DNA from: an uncultured SAR116 cluster alpha proteobacterium
Lineage (GTDB): Bacteria > Pseudomonadota > Alphaproteobacteria > Puniceispirillales > Marisalimonadaceae
Direction of reading: 5' to 3'
Assembly: GCA_902589185.1 (NCBI GenBank)
Contig: CACIRZ010000002.1
Span: forward strand, 28,848 to 92,847
DNA: 64,000 nt
Positions 25,022 to 34,013 of the stretch are shown piece after piece. A program made the position numbers and the translations under genes. The notes beneath the pieces are model-generated. The model was not told the DNA's origin. It saw nothing but the letters and a program-made list of their open reading frames with translations, and made no database searches. The stretch's first letter is position 1. Each line of letters starts with the position of its first letter.

Positions 25022-27913
25022 TTAAGCTAGTTCAATTTGACACAATGAGCACTTTGTCTCTTGCATCTGCGTTACTGAGTCATATCCATAAGTCATAGCA
25101 GTGTTTGCTGCTTCACCTAATACATAAGGATCTGCACCTTCTGGATACTTAGATCTAAGATCTTTTCCTTCCATATGACCTCCAAAGTGGAAAGGTAAGA
25201 AAGCTACGCCTTTGGCAACACGCTCTGTTACCATTGCCATAACTTTAATTCTTGCACCCTCTGGAGTTGCAACCCAAACCATTGCACCATTTCTAATTCC
25301 TTTTGAATTGGCATCAAATGGATTGATTTCTACAAACATATCCTGTTGTAGTTCAGCAAGCCATGGATTTGATCTTGTTTCATCTCCACCACCTTCGTAC
25401 TCAACCAGTCTTCCGGAAGTAAGAATCATTGGGTATTTTACAGAATGATCTACATCCTGAATAGACTTATATAGAGTTGGAAGTCTATATGCCATTCTAT
25501 CAGAATACGTAGGATAATCTGCTACAAGATCTCTTCTTGAAGTATAAAGCGGCTCTCTATGCAACGGAATTGGATCTGGGAATGTCCAAACAACAACCCT
25601 TGCTTTAGCATTTCCAAATGGGGCACAACCATGCTTAATAGCAACCCTTTGGATACCACCAGATAAGTCAACTTTCCAGTTTGCCTTATCACCTCCAACT
25701 TTTGCAATTGCAGCTTTTTCCTTTGCTGTTAAATCTTTATCCCAACCAAGTTTTTTAAGCATAGCCATTGTAAATTGTGGATAACCATCTTTAATTTCAG
25801 AACCTACTGGATACGAACCTTCAGCTAATAAATTTTTACCTTTGTGTTCAACACCAAATCTAGCTCTAAAACATAGTCCACCTTCTGCCACTGGCTTGGA
25901 TGTATCATAAAGCAAAGGAGTACCTGGATGTTTCATCTCTGGATTACCCCAACAAGGCCAAGGTAAACCATAGTAATCACCATCAACTTCTCCACCAACA
26001 GCTTGTAAGGTTGTTTTATCAAAGACATGTTGATTCTTCATGTGCGCTTTAAGTCTTTCTGGTGATTGACCAGTGTAACCTATAGTCCACATACCACTAT
26101 TAAACTCTTTAGTGACGTCTTCAATATATGGTTCATCATTTGTTACTTTAATATTTCTAAACATACGATCTGCAAAACCAAACTTTTTTGCAAACTTATA
26201 TATAATTGTATGATCAGGAAGCGAATCAAATGATGGTTCAATTACCTTTTCTCTCCATTGAAGTGATCTGTTGGATGCTGTAACAGAACCATATGTTTCA
26301 AACTGAGTAGTTGATGGAAGTAAATAAACTCCATCTGTCCTATCAGATAAAACAGCAGATACTGTTGGATATGGATCAATCACAACCATAAGGTCTAATT
26401 TCTCCATAGCAACCTTCATTTCTTTCATTCTTGTTTGAGAGTTTGGAGCATGTCCCCAAAATACCATTGCCTTAAGGTTGTCCGGCTGTTCAATATTTTC
26501 TTTCTTTTCAAGAACTCCATCAATCCACCTTGAGACAGGTATACCTTTCTGGTTCATCATACTCTTGGTTTTACCATCCTTACCTTTCATTGAAGAAAAT
26601 CTGGCTTTTATCCAATTATAATCTTCACCCCATACTCTAGACCAATGCTTCCAAGCACCTGCTGAAAGTCCATAATATCCCGGTAATGAATGAGATAATA
26701 TGCAAAAATCAGTTGCGCCCTGAACATTATCATGACCACGGAAGATATTTGCACCACCACCAGCAGTACCCATGTTACCTAAAGCTAGCTGAAATGCGCA
26801 ATATGCTCTTGTGTTATTATTTCCATTGGTATGCTGAGTTCCACCCATACACCAAATGAAAGTACCAGGTCTATTATTTGCCATAAGTTTAGCAACTCTC
26901 TTTAGCTGAGATCCAGGAACACCAGTAACTCTTTCAGTTTCTTCTGGATTCCACTTCTTAACTTCAGCTCTAACTTCGTCCATTCCATAGACGCGTTGCC
27001 TTATGAATTCTTTATCTTCCCATTTATTTTCGAAGATATGCCACATAATTCCCCAGATTAGGGCCACGTCTGAACCTGGACGAAATCTTACAAATTCGTC
27101 AGCGTGCGCTGCGGTTCTTGTAAATCGAGGATCACAAACTATTAACGGAGCATTATTCTGCTCTTTAGCTTTCATTAAATGCATTAGAGAAACTGGATGC
27201 GCTTCGGCTGGATTTCCACCAATAATAAACATAGCTTTTGAGTTATGAATATCATTGTAAGAATTAGTCATTGCCCCGTAACCCCAGGTATTTGCAACAC
27301 CTGCAACAGTTGTTGAGTGACAAATTCTTGCTTGGTGATCACCGTTGTTTGAACCCCAATATGCATAAAATTTTCTAAATAAGTAGGATTGCTCATTATT
27401 AAATTTTGCGGAGCCTAGCCAATATACAGAATCTGGACCTGATGTTTTCCTGATGGATTCCATCTTGTCTCCGATTTCATTAATGGCATCATCCCATGAC
27501 ATTCTTGTCCATTTACCACCAACAAGCTTCATGGGATATTTTAATCTTCTCTCTCCACTTGCTGTCTCTCTTACTGATGCACCTTTGGCACAATGCGCGC
27601 CTAGGTTTATTGGGCTATCCCAACCTGGCTCTTGACCTGTCCAAACACCATTTTGGACTTCTGCCATTACTGTACATCCAACTGAACAATGTGTACAAAC
27701 TGTTTTTTTCATAGACACTGCAGAATTAGAATATGAAGCTTGTGCTGGCTTAACATTAGAGCCTGCTAAAGCTGCAGCAGTAGCTAAACCACCTACTGCC
27801 AATCCTGAACCCTTCAAAAAAGTACGTCTGTCGACAACTTTTTCTGAAGTTTTACCGATGAAAGATGAAGTTTGGGAGCCTATCGCCACCCCTTGCGTCT
27901 TCTTTCTAAGCAT
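25022..27913 (-). CDS. fdhA: formate dehydrogenase alpha (catalytic Mo/W) subunit
   Basis: 963 residues. The twin-arginine signal DRRTFLKGSG at about 28 to 37 directs folded export. The N-terminal [4Fe-4S] ligands are Cys73, Cys76, Cys80 and Cys108. In ARICHSTTVAG, Cys198 occupies the metal-ligand position (selenocysteine in E. coli FdnG) and is followed by His199. The rest matches the bis-MGD DMSO-reductase superfamily, with a C-terminal molydop-binding domain (MILTSGRLVEYEGG). It oxidises formate to CO2 in the periplasm. A very good GGAGG lies before the ATG. Metal could be W or Mo; the tup genes favour W. Confidence 0.96.
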   Translation of the reverse strand: MLRKKTQGVAIGSQTSSFIGKTSEKVVDRRTFLKGSGLAVGGLATAAALAGSNVKPAQASYSNSAVSMKKTVCTHCSVGCTVMAEVQNGVWTGQEPGWDSPINLGAHCAKGASVRETASGERRLKYPMKLVGGKWTRMSWDDAINEIGDKMESIRKTSGPDSVYWLGSAKFNNEQSYLFRKFYAYWGSNNGDHQARICHSTTVAGVANTWGYGAMTNSYNDIHNSKAMFIIGGNPAEAHPVSLMHLMKAKEQNNAPLIVCDPRFTRTAAHADEFVRFRPGSDVALIWGIMWHIFENKWEDKEFIRQRVYGMDEVRAEVKKWNPEETERVTGVPGSQLKRVAKLMANNRPGTFIWCMGGTQHTNGNNNTRAYCAFQLALGNMGTAGGGANIFRGHDNVQGATDFCILSHSLPGYYGLSAGAWKHWSRVWGEDYNWIKARFSSMKGKDGKTKSMMNQKGIPVSRWIDGVLEKKENIEQPDNLKAMVFWGHAPNSQTRMKEMKVAMEKLDLMVVIDPYPTVSAVLSDRTDGVYLLPSTTQFETYGSVTASNRSLQWREKVIEPSFDSLPDHTIIYKFAKKFGFADRMFRNIKVTNDEPYIEDVTKEFNSGMWTIGYTGQSPERLKAHMKNQHVFDKTTLQAVGGEVDGDYYGLPWPCWGNPEMKHPGTPLLYDTSKPVAEGGLCFRARFGVEHKGKNLLAEGSYPVGSEIKDGYPQFTMAMLKKLGWDKDLTAKEKAAIAKVGGDKANWKVDLSGGIQRVAIKHGCAPFGNAKARVVVWTFPDPIPLHREPLYTSRRDLVADYPTYSDRMAYRLPTLYKSIQDVDHSVKYPMILTSGRLVEYEGGGDETRSNPWLAELQQDMFVEINPFDANSKGIRNGAMVWVATPEGARIKVMAMVTERVAKGVAFLPFHFGGHMEGKDLRSKYPEGADPYVLGEAANTAMTYGYDSVTQMQETKCSLCQIELA

Positions 27914-27944
27914 AGTTTTCCTCCTTAAAATAAATTAATTAATA

Positions 27945-28133
27945 TTAGAACCTAGCGGTTTCATAATAAGTTTTTACATGCTTTGTTTTCTGGTAGCGTG
28001 AACCAGTAGTATTTAAAGTCTCATTTGCAGAGGCTGTCTTATTAACAGTTGCAGCTACAGTTGCAGCAGCAGCTGTGATTGCAGCACCTTTCAAAAAGTC
28101 TCTTCTGCCTTTTTTAGATTTATCAATCTTCAT
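27945..28133 (-). CDS. twin-arginine signal small protein of the FDH region (TIGR02811-like)
   Basis: 62 residues from ATG 28133, which has AAGGAGAG upstream; the in-frame start 39 bases earlier is less likely. The protein is almost only a Tat signal: KKGRRDFLKGAAI then an Ala/Thr-rich hydrophobic stretch and a short tail ending YYETARF. This is the 'formate dehydrogenase region TAT target' type. It precedes fdhA by 31 bases. The function of the family is not established; it may occupy a chaperone or travel with the FDH. Confidence 0.85.
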   Translation of the reverse strand: MKIDKSKKGRRDFLKGAAITAAAATVAATVNKTASANETLNTTGSRYQKTKHVKTYYETARF

Positions 28134-28190
28134 TTTACTCTCCTTAATATACAGCTCAATTATATGAGCCAATGAAACAGGGGCCTATCG

Positions 28191-28808
28191 CTACCCCGAG
28201 ACATCCATTGAGAACGATGAACGTTCAATTTCCATAAACTCTTTACCAATAGTTCCAATTGGCGAATAAAATACCGCTATTTTAGAACTTTCTATATCTC
28301 TCATAAGCAGATCAACCCAAGGGGCTAAGTGCTTGTTAAAAAAATCTCTTTGTTCTGCAATTGAGAATTTCTTATTAAACTTACCTGTAATTAAACCAGC
28401 CATCATATCAAATATACTAGCTATGTGATCTTCTGGCTCTTTAACATTGTCTTCTAACTTAATACCAATGCTTTCCATGTCCTGCCTTAGCTTTGCAAGA
28501 GGTTTATCTTTTAAAAATCCAGTTAAATAGTAGGAAGCAAATGGGAGTATTTCTCCTCTACCAACACCCACAAAAATGCTAACGTACTCATCTCTAATGG
28601 TAGGGAGATCAAGAGATGAAGCTAATTTAGAGAGTGTTTTAATGGATTTTCCAATGGGAGAATCATCTGATTCAAGAACTTTTAATTGATTGATTAATTC
28701 TAAATTAGGCTCTGATCTGAAAAGATTCGCTAAAAAAGAATACATATCAGCTCGCAACTGATCTTCTTCATTAATATTTTCAACGATTTTGGCGTTAATA
28801 GAACTCAA
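28191..28808 (-). CDS. TorD/DmsD-like molecular chaperone for FDH
   Basis: About 205 residues, all-helical, matching the TorD/DmsD family: RADMYSFLANLFRSEPN at the start, DEYVSIFVGVGRGEILPFAS (the conserved Y..LFxG and P..S..L region), EPEDHIASIFDMMAGL, and FFNKHLAPWVDLLM near the end. Family members bind the Tat signal of molybdoenzymes until the cofactor is inserted. I place the start at TTG 28808, eight bases after GGGAG. An in-frame TTG at 28823 lies inside the ribosome binding site. It is the first gene of the torD-TAT-fdhAB transcript. Confidence 0.87.
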   Translation of the reverse strand: MSSINAKIVENINEEDQLRADMYSFLANLFRSEPNLELINQLKVLESDDSPIGKSIKTLSKLASSLDLPTIRDEYVSIFVGVGRGEILPFASYYLTGFLKDKPLAKLRQDMESIGIKLEDNVKEPEDHIASIFDMMAGLITGKFNKKFSIAEQRDFFNKHLAPWVDLLMRDIESSKIAVFYSPIGTIGKEFMEIERSSFSMDVSG

Positions 28809-28823
28809 ACTTATATCTCCCAA

Positions 28824-28933
28824 GTTGACTATTGATCATAATTTGGAAAAAGGAAAGCTTTTTTTTGTGAATAAAAGCTTTTTTTGATTAATGTGTTAAG
28901 TATAAATTCAAAACTGATATAGTTTTGTTTTAT
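28824..28933. promoter_or_regulatory. control region upstream of the torD-fdhAB operon with duplicated AAAGCTTTT element
   Basis: This 110-base gap separates the DUF3306 gene stop from the torD start. It contains two near-identical copies of AAAGCTTTTTTTG, at about 28854-28867 and 28873-28886, spaced 19 bases apart. Each has a palindromic AAAGCTTT core and a T-run. On the plus strand they look like short terminators; on the minus strand they may be tandem operator sites. No clear -35/-10 pair could be fixed. Confidence 0.4.
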
Positions 28934-29716
28934 TTATTGATCATCGGTATCAATTTTTTTTGGCTTAAACACCATATTTTGGGGCTTTGGTTTACGTTCA
29001 ACATGTTCCAAAGAAGCTTGTTTTTCCTTATTTTCGTCAGTTGATTGTTCTTTAAAATTTTCTGCCTCAATTATTTTTTTTCCATTTTGAGAAGTTTCTT
29101 TATTTTCTTTATTAAAAATTTGTTTTGGTTCTTCATTTTTAATTTTTTCTATATTTTTTTTCTCAGATATTTTTTTAATTTTCTTCGTATTTTTTTTATC
29201 TAAAGAAGCATTTTTAGAAATCAAGGATACGTTCTCTTTGTTTTCTTCTTTCTCATTACTTTCATTTTTATCTTCAATCAAATCTGATAAATAACCCTTA
29301 CCAACCTTATAAGCTGTCTCCATACCCTCAATTACAGTAGCTGCATCCGTAAAATCTTCGTGATAATCATTAATTTCAGCATCAGCAAATCTTATTATTG
29401 GATTTAATCTCCACACTCTACGTAAAGCTATTTGACGCAACCTATCAGGCACGCCCTTTTTAAAAAATACATCTAGTGACTTTTCTGTTTTTATTTTTTC
29501 AGGATTTGGAAGATTATATTTTTTTAATAACTCTTCATCGTTTAGCTTATCATTTTCTTCATCCAAAGATGATTGATTTTCTCTTTCTGTTGAGCTTTCT
29601 GGGTCTATCTGTTTAGAATTAGAGTTTTCTATTTGAGTTTTTTGTTTAGACTTTTTCTTAGACCATCTAGATAAGAAATTTTCCTCTAATTCTTTCTTTT
29701 CTTCTTCCATTTTCAA
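28934..29716 (-). CDS. DUF3306 family protein (FDH-associated)
   Basis: 260 residues. An N-terminal motif FLSRWSKKK and a folded-looking middle segment (KKGVPDRLRQIALRRVWRLN, then FADAEINDYHEDFTDAA) are the DUF3306 signature. The region around 150 to 250 is low-complexity, dominated by Lys, Glu and Asn. The family is known only from FDH gene neighbourhoods. Start is TTG 29716 or ATG 29710. It is 20 bases downstream of the DUF3305 gene and ahead of torD on the same strand. Function unknown; a protein-protein adaptor is possible. Confidence 0.85.
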   Translation of the reverse strand: MKMEEEKKELEENFLSRWSKKKSKQKTQIENSNSKQIDPESSTERENQSSLDEENDKLNDEELLKKYNLPNPEKIKTEKSLDVFFKKGVPDRLRQIALRRVWRLNPIIRFADAEINDYHEDFTDAATVIEGMETAYKVGKGYLSDLIEDKNESNEKEENKENVSLISKNASLDKKNTKKIKKISEKKNIEKIKNEEPKQIFNKENKETSQNGKKIIEAENFKEQSTDENKEKQASLEHVERKPKPQNMVFKPKKIDTDDQ

Positions 29717-29736
29717 TTTTACCTATCAATAAATCA

Positions 29737-30348
29737 TTAATTATAATAATTTTTCTTGAGTCTTTGGTCTCCACCTCTACGGATATTCTCATCAATATTT
29801 TTTTTATCCCTTTTTCTTTTTTTAAATTCTTCAGGATGAAAATGCACACCTACAAACTTGTTTAATAATTCAGCTATGGGGCCATATAATGGAACCTTTT
29901 CAACTTTATCCTCACCACAATCTTCATAATCTTGAATGTTGTAGGGAGAAAGTGACACTTCAGCCAAATGAATATCTATACCGTTATTTTCATTATCTAC
30001 TTCTTCGTTATCGTCTAATAAGTCTCCATCTCTTAAAACTATGTATATTGAAGGATCTGAAGACTGAAGGTTTTCAGCATAACCTTCTGCTTCTGCACGA
30101 TGTAAATCAATTGAAGCATCTGCAACATATAAGTTTTTGTTCTCATCACCTTTAGATATAGTATCATTTACTAAGGGACGAATCCTTACGTCATTAATTG
30201 GTGGATGACCTTCTCCACTAGTTACATTAAGTGGAATCAAATCATTCACCACCCATTGATGGTTTTCCCATAAATTATCGATCTCTTTTTTTTCAAAAAT
30301 AATTCTTACTGCATATAAAAGATGTTTGTTATCTTCTAAATTTATCAT
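29737..30348 (-). CDS. DUF3305 family protein (FDH-associated)
   Basis: 203 residues. The N-terminal two-thirds has the DUF3305 pattern: a beta-rich block with LLYAVRIIFEKKEIDNLWENHQW-type opening, ADASIDLHRAEAEGYAENLQ, PSIYIVLRDG and IHLAEVSLSPYNIQDYEDCG. The C-terminus is highly basic and polar. No signal or membrane helix is seen, so it is cytosolic. GAGGG precedes the ATG. It pairs with DUF3306 as in other alphaproteobacterial FDH loci. It is divergent from the polyferredoxin gene. Biochemical role unknown. Confidence 0.85.
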   Translation of the reverse strand: MINLEDNKHLLYAVRIIFEKKEIDNLWENHQWVVNDLIPLNVTSGEGHPPINDVRIRPLVNDTISKGDENKNLYVADASIDLHRAEAEGYAENLQSSDPSIYIVLRDGDLLDDNEEVDNENNGIDIHLAEVSLSPYNIQDYEDCGEDKVEKVPLYGPIAELLNKFVGVHFHPEEFKKRKRDKKNIDENIRRGGDQRLKKNYYN

Positions 30349-30497
30349 ATTCCCTCAATTATATAATCAATAAATAAGTGAGTTAGATAACAACATTAAA
30401 GGCAAAAAAACAAACTAATTTTTTTTGGTTTTAAGAAATTAATTGACATTATTGAACATTTAAATAAGTTCGGGTGTCATTCTTGGGAGATTGCTTT

Positions 30498-32528
30498 TTG
30501 GAAATAGTTAATAATAATATTCTTGTTTGTAATTGTGAAAACACGATGAAAATAGATGAAGACGCATTGTCAAAATCTTGCAAATTGGAAAAAAAATGTA
30601 AAGTGTACAGTAATCTTTGTGGTTCTGAATTAGATACTGTTTCAGAACAAATGACCTTAAGCAATGAAGAAAATAAAGAATTATTAATTGCATGCACTCA
30701 ACAAGAAGAAGTTTTTGAAAAACTTGCAGAAGAAAATAATTTTCAAGCACCTAAAACTTTTAACATTAGAGAATACGCAGGATGGTCTAAAGAAGGTGAA
30801 AAAACTATTCCTAAGATGGCTGCGTTAATAAATTCATCTGTGAAAAAAATTGTTAAAACACCCAGTTTAACGCTAAATTCTACAGGAAGGTGTTTTGTCT
30901 ACGCTAATTATAAAAACGGTGATAACTCACTTGAAGTTGCCTACGACTTTTGTAAAAAGTTAAATCAACATTTAGGCGTTACCCTAATGATAACTAACTG
31001 TGAAGAAGAAGTTATATTAGAGCCTCAAAATTTTAAAATAACGAAAGGAAATATAAGTAAAGCTCAAGGATATTTTTCTCAATTTAAACTTGAAATAAAC
31101 GACTTTTCAGAAGCTCTTCCTAACAGTAAATCAAATATTGAATTTGGGGAATATTTTAAATCTGTAGATACTGAATGTGATATTATAATAGACCTCAGTG
31201 AAAACACACCTATGTTTACGGGTGACCATAAACGTGATGGTTATTTTAGAGCAAGTACAAACAGCCCAAAAGATTTACTAGAAATTTTTGCAAAATCAAT
31301 TGATATGATTGGTGAGTTTGAAAAACCAATTTACGTAAATTTTAATGATAGCTTATGTGCACATTCTAGAAATGAAAAATCTGGATGTTCAAAATGTTTA
31401 GACGTTTGTCCTGCAAGTGCAATTCAGACCTCCGGTGATGTTGTTTCTGTTGATCCAGGTATATGTGGAGGCTGTGGTTTTTGTGGCTCTGTTTGTCCCT
31501 CTGGGGCAATTCAAACGGATTATCCTAGTCTTGAAATTATGCTAGGTGATTTATCAAATCTACATGATGACTTTATTAAAGCGGGAGGCAAGAACCCTGC
31601 CTTGCTCTTATTTGACAATAATTTTGGTAACGAAATGATTAACCTTCTTTCTAGATATGGCAGCGGATTACCTGCAAATCTTATTCCATACTCAATGCAT
31701 TCAGTTGGTAGAGCTGGACATGATCTTATGGTATCAGCGATTGCAATTGGATTTAAAAAAATATTTATATTTGTAGATCCAAAAAATATTGAAGAATTTG
31801 ATTTTTTGCCAAAACAAATTGAGTTAGCCAATGCTTTACTTTCTGGAATTGCAAAAAATGAAAATAACTCAATTATAATGATTGAAGAAAATGATCCTGA
31901 AAAAATAGAAGAAATTATTTATGAAAAAAATGGTTATACTAAGATAAAATCATCTTCTTTTATTGCGGTTGGCGCACCTAGAGGGATTTTAAGAACAGGA
32001 ATACAAGGTTTATCTAAAAGTAATAAAAATAAACAAGAAATTATACCTTTACCTGATAATTCCCCCTACGGGATTGTTAATGTAAATACCGAGAGTTGTA
32101 CAATTTGTCTATCTTGTGTAAGTGCATGTCCAGCTGGTGCTCTACAAGACAACCCAGAATCACCACAGTTACTATTCAGAGAAGATGCTTGTTTGCAATG
32201 TGGTATATGCGTTGCAACATGTCCTGAAAAAGCAATATCTCTTACATCACAATTTAACTTAAGTGATGACGCAATGTCCGCAAAAGTAATTATTGAAGAC
32301 CAACCCTTCGACTGTACAGTTTGCGGAAAAACTTTTGGATCTAAAAAATCAATAGAAAGAATAATTGAAAAACTATCTGCACACACAATGTTTGAAAAAG
32401 AAGGCAGAACCGATATGCTTAAAATGTGTGAGGACTGCCGTGTGGGAGCAATGTTTAAAGAAAATGATAAATTGCTTGATACAAAAGACAGACCTAAACC
32501 AAGAACAACTGATGATTATTTAAACTAG
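30498..32528 (+). CDS. multi-cluster 4Fe-4S polyferredoxin, FDH-associated
   Basis: About 676 residues. An N-terminal Cys-rich domain (ILVCNCENTM, KSCKLEKKCKVY) is followed by a first ferredoxin pair (CSKCLDVCPASAI, CGGCGFCGSVCPSGAI) near residues 297 to 335. A hydrophilic alpha/beta stretch follows, then a second pair (CTICLSCVSACPAGAL, CLQCGICVATCPEKAI) near 535 to 600, and a C-terminal zinc-ribbon-like part (CTVCGKTFGS, MCEDCRVGAMF). It is cytosolic. Start is taken as TTG 30498, eight bases after GGGAG. It is divergent from DUF3305 and convergent on the DUF6352 operon. It could move electrons during FDH maturation or turnover. Confidence 0.88.
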   Translation: MEIVNNNILVCNCENTMKIDEDALSKSCKLEKKCKVYSNLCGSELDTVSEQMTLSNEENKELLIACTQQEEVFEKLAEENNFQAPKTFNIREYAGWSKEGEKTIPKMAALINSSVKKIVKTPSLTLNSTGRCFVYANYKNGDNSLEVAYDFCKKLNQHLGVTLMITNCEEEVILEPQNFKITKGNISKAQGYFSQFKLEINDFSEALPNSKSNIEFGEYFKSVDTECDIIIDLSENTPMFTGDHKRDGYFRASTNSPKDLLEIFAKSIDMIGEFEKPIYVNFNDSLCAHSRNEKSGCSKCLDVCPASAIQTSGDVVSVDPGICGGCGFCGSVCPSGAIQTDYPSLEIMLGDLSNLHDDFIKAGGKNPALLLFDNNFGNEMINLLSRYGSGLPANLIPYSMHSVGRAGHDLMVSAIAIGFKKIFIFVDPKNIEEFDFLPKQIELANALLSGIAKNENNSIIMIEENDPEKIEEIIYEKNGYTKIKSSSFIAVGAPRGILRTGIQGLSKSNKNKQEIIPLPDNSPYGIVNVNTESCTICLSCVSACPAGALQDNPESPQLLFREDACLQCGICVATCPEKAISLTSQFNLSDDAMSAKVIIEDQPFDCTVCGKTFGSKKSIERIIEKLSAHTMFEKEGRTDMLKMCEDCRVGAMFKENDKLLDTKDRPKPRTTDDYLN

Positions 32529-33517
32529 GAAGAATTAGATAAAGGTAAATTAGTTAAAATATTTTGAGGTTTAAATTGGATTTTTGAATTTTCATTCATT
32601 GCCAAACCTACATATACAGGCTTATCAATCATCTCCTTTACAAATCCCTGATCAGAATCAAGTTGAAACAAACATAAAATCTGTTTTAATCTTTCTTCGT
32701 CAACCTCCAATCCATGATAGAGATCATTTAATATTTTATTAGAATTGCTGTCTAACCCAAGATGCCAAGACCATTTTTCATCTTCAATTTTTTGCATTGG
32801 TTTTATTGAAACATCGATAGAAAGAAAATGATTAATCCATTTTTCAATTACTCGAGCCAACGCATCTAAGCCTGGTTTAGTGTAAGCAAGATCAATGGAT
32901 GTATCAAATTTATCTGATCTACCCCAATAATTGTCAGCAGAGCTTTCTCTTAAAATATCTATGTCAACCTCAAATTGTTTTGGATCATTTACTTTAGTGA
33001 TTTTTTTCTCAGCTTGAAGTTGAACTGTCGCTTCATCTGCGACCATTATTTCATCCTCAGCAATAGTAACAACTTGGGTTCTAAAGAATATTTCTGAAGC
33101 TCTAACTTGCATAGGATAAGATGTTTCATTAAGTATATTTCTTAAAATGATTTGTACCATTTGGTCCACAAAAAGAGGTGGAAAATTTACAGACTGACCT
33201 CTAGCTATTGCTAAATATGCAGCATCTAATGTTGAATAATTAGATAAAAAATCTCTAAATTTTAATATTACTTCATAATTAAAAATTACGTCTTTGTCTT
33301 TAATTGAGTTAAGTTCTTTTTTTTCAACTAGAGCAAAAGGTTTATCAACCAATTTTTTATGCAGGTTAGTTTCAGCCTCACATGATTCTTCAATTGGTAT
33401 AACCTCAGGTCTATAGAAATATGCTCGCATAAAGTCTTCAGTAGGAACTAGATGACCCTCATCATTTTGATCTAACAAATGCCAACCAGAAGTTAACCAA
33501 AAATCGTTTTTAACCAT
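32525..33517 (-). CDS. DUF6352 family protein (FDH-associated, unknown function)
   Basis: 330 residues. The conserved opening NDFWLTSGWHLLDQN and LVPTEDFMRAYFYRPEV identify the DUF6352 family. No signal peptide, membrane helix, cofactor motif or metal cluster is obvious. The middle is helical (DAAYLAIARGQSVNFPPLFVD) and the C-terminal third has KPGLDALARVIEKWINHFL. It is the last of a six-gene minus-strand operon and overlaps the end of the convergent polyferredoxin gene by four bases. A cytosolic maturation or control role is possible but unproven. Confidence 0.8.
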   Translation of the reverse strand: MVKNDFWLTSGWHLLDQNDEGHLVPTEDFMRAYFYRPEVIPIEESCEAETNLHKKLVDKPFALVEKKELNSIKDKDVIFNYEVILKFRDFLSNYSTLDAAYLAIARGQSVNFPPLFVDQMVQIILRNILNETSYPMQVRASEIFFRTQVVTIAEDEIMVADEATVQLQAEKKITKVNDPKQFEVDIDILRESSADNYWGRSDKFDTSIDLAYTKPGLDALARVIEKWINHFLSIDVSIKPMQKIEDEKWSWHLGLDSNSNKILNDLYHGLEVDEERLKQILCLFQLDSDQGFVKEMIDKPVYVGLAMNENSKIQFKPQNILTNLPLSNSS

Positions 33518-33533
33518 TAATTAATTCCCCGAT

Positions 33534-34013
33534 TTAACTCTCATCAACAAAAGTCCATATTTTTTGTTCTGCACATGAATCAGCTTTAGGGAGATTTCTA
33601 AATTTTTCCTTAATTCCGTCAGTTTCCCAAGTTCTTGACAGACTCAAAAGACTTCCTGTTTCATGATTTTTACACAAATCTAACATGAAATTAATTTCTT
33701 CATTAGCAGCTTCTTCAGCCATCTCTTGGGATGGAGCTCCAAAATTATCTATTAAGAATTTACCTAAATTTGTTTTTAATTGCTGTAATTCTTTTTCCTT
33801 TATATTTACTAAACTAACTAATGTACTATACCCAAAAGTTGTACAACCCATAAATCCATTTGAAAAAGCTTGCTTTACCTTACCCTTTAAGTCGTCTTGC
33901 TTTAAATTATAAAAGTTAAATGTGCCAACTATAGCTAACTCACCTTCTTCAGAAGCCAAGGGGAAAATATTTAAATCAGATTTGTCGAAACGAATTGTTT
34001 TTGCAAACTTCAT
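33534..34013 (-). CDS. DUF6505 family protein (FDH-associated, unknown function)
   Basis: 159 residues, opening KFAKTIRFDKSDLNIFPLAS, followed by a beta-strand-rich core (EGELAIVGTFNFYN, NGFMGCTTFGYSTLV) and a helical C-terminal half with EMAEEAANEEINFMLDLC. This matches the DUF6505 family. No transmembrane or catalytic motif is evident. The ATG overlaps the stop of the upstream biotin/lipoate-ligase-like gene by four bases, and a 16-base gap leads to the DUF6352 gene. The tight spacing implies joint translation. Confidence 0.78.
   Translation of the reverse strand: MKFAKTIRFDKSDLNIFPLASEEGELAIVGTFNFYNLKQDDLKGKVKQAFSNGFMGCTTFGYSTLVSLVNIKEKELQQLKTNLGKFLIDNFGAPSQEMAEEAANEEINFMLDLCKNHETGSLLSLSRTWETDGIKEKFRNLPKADSCAEQKIWTFVDES

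Noticed and set aside
30443..30466. TTGACA with downstream AT-rich DNA as a sigma-70 promoter for the polyferredoxin gene
   Set aside because: The -35 is perfect but no -10-like hexamer occurs at 16 to 18 bases; in AT-rich DNA this is not enough.
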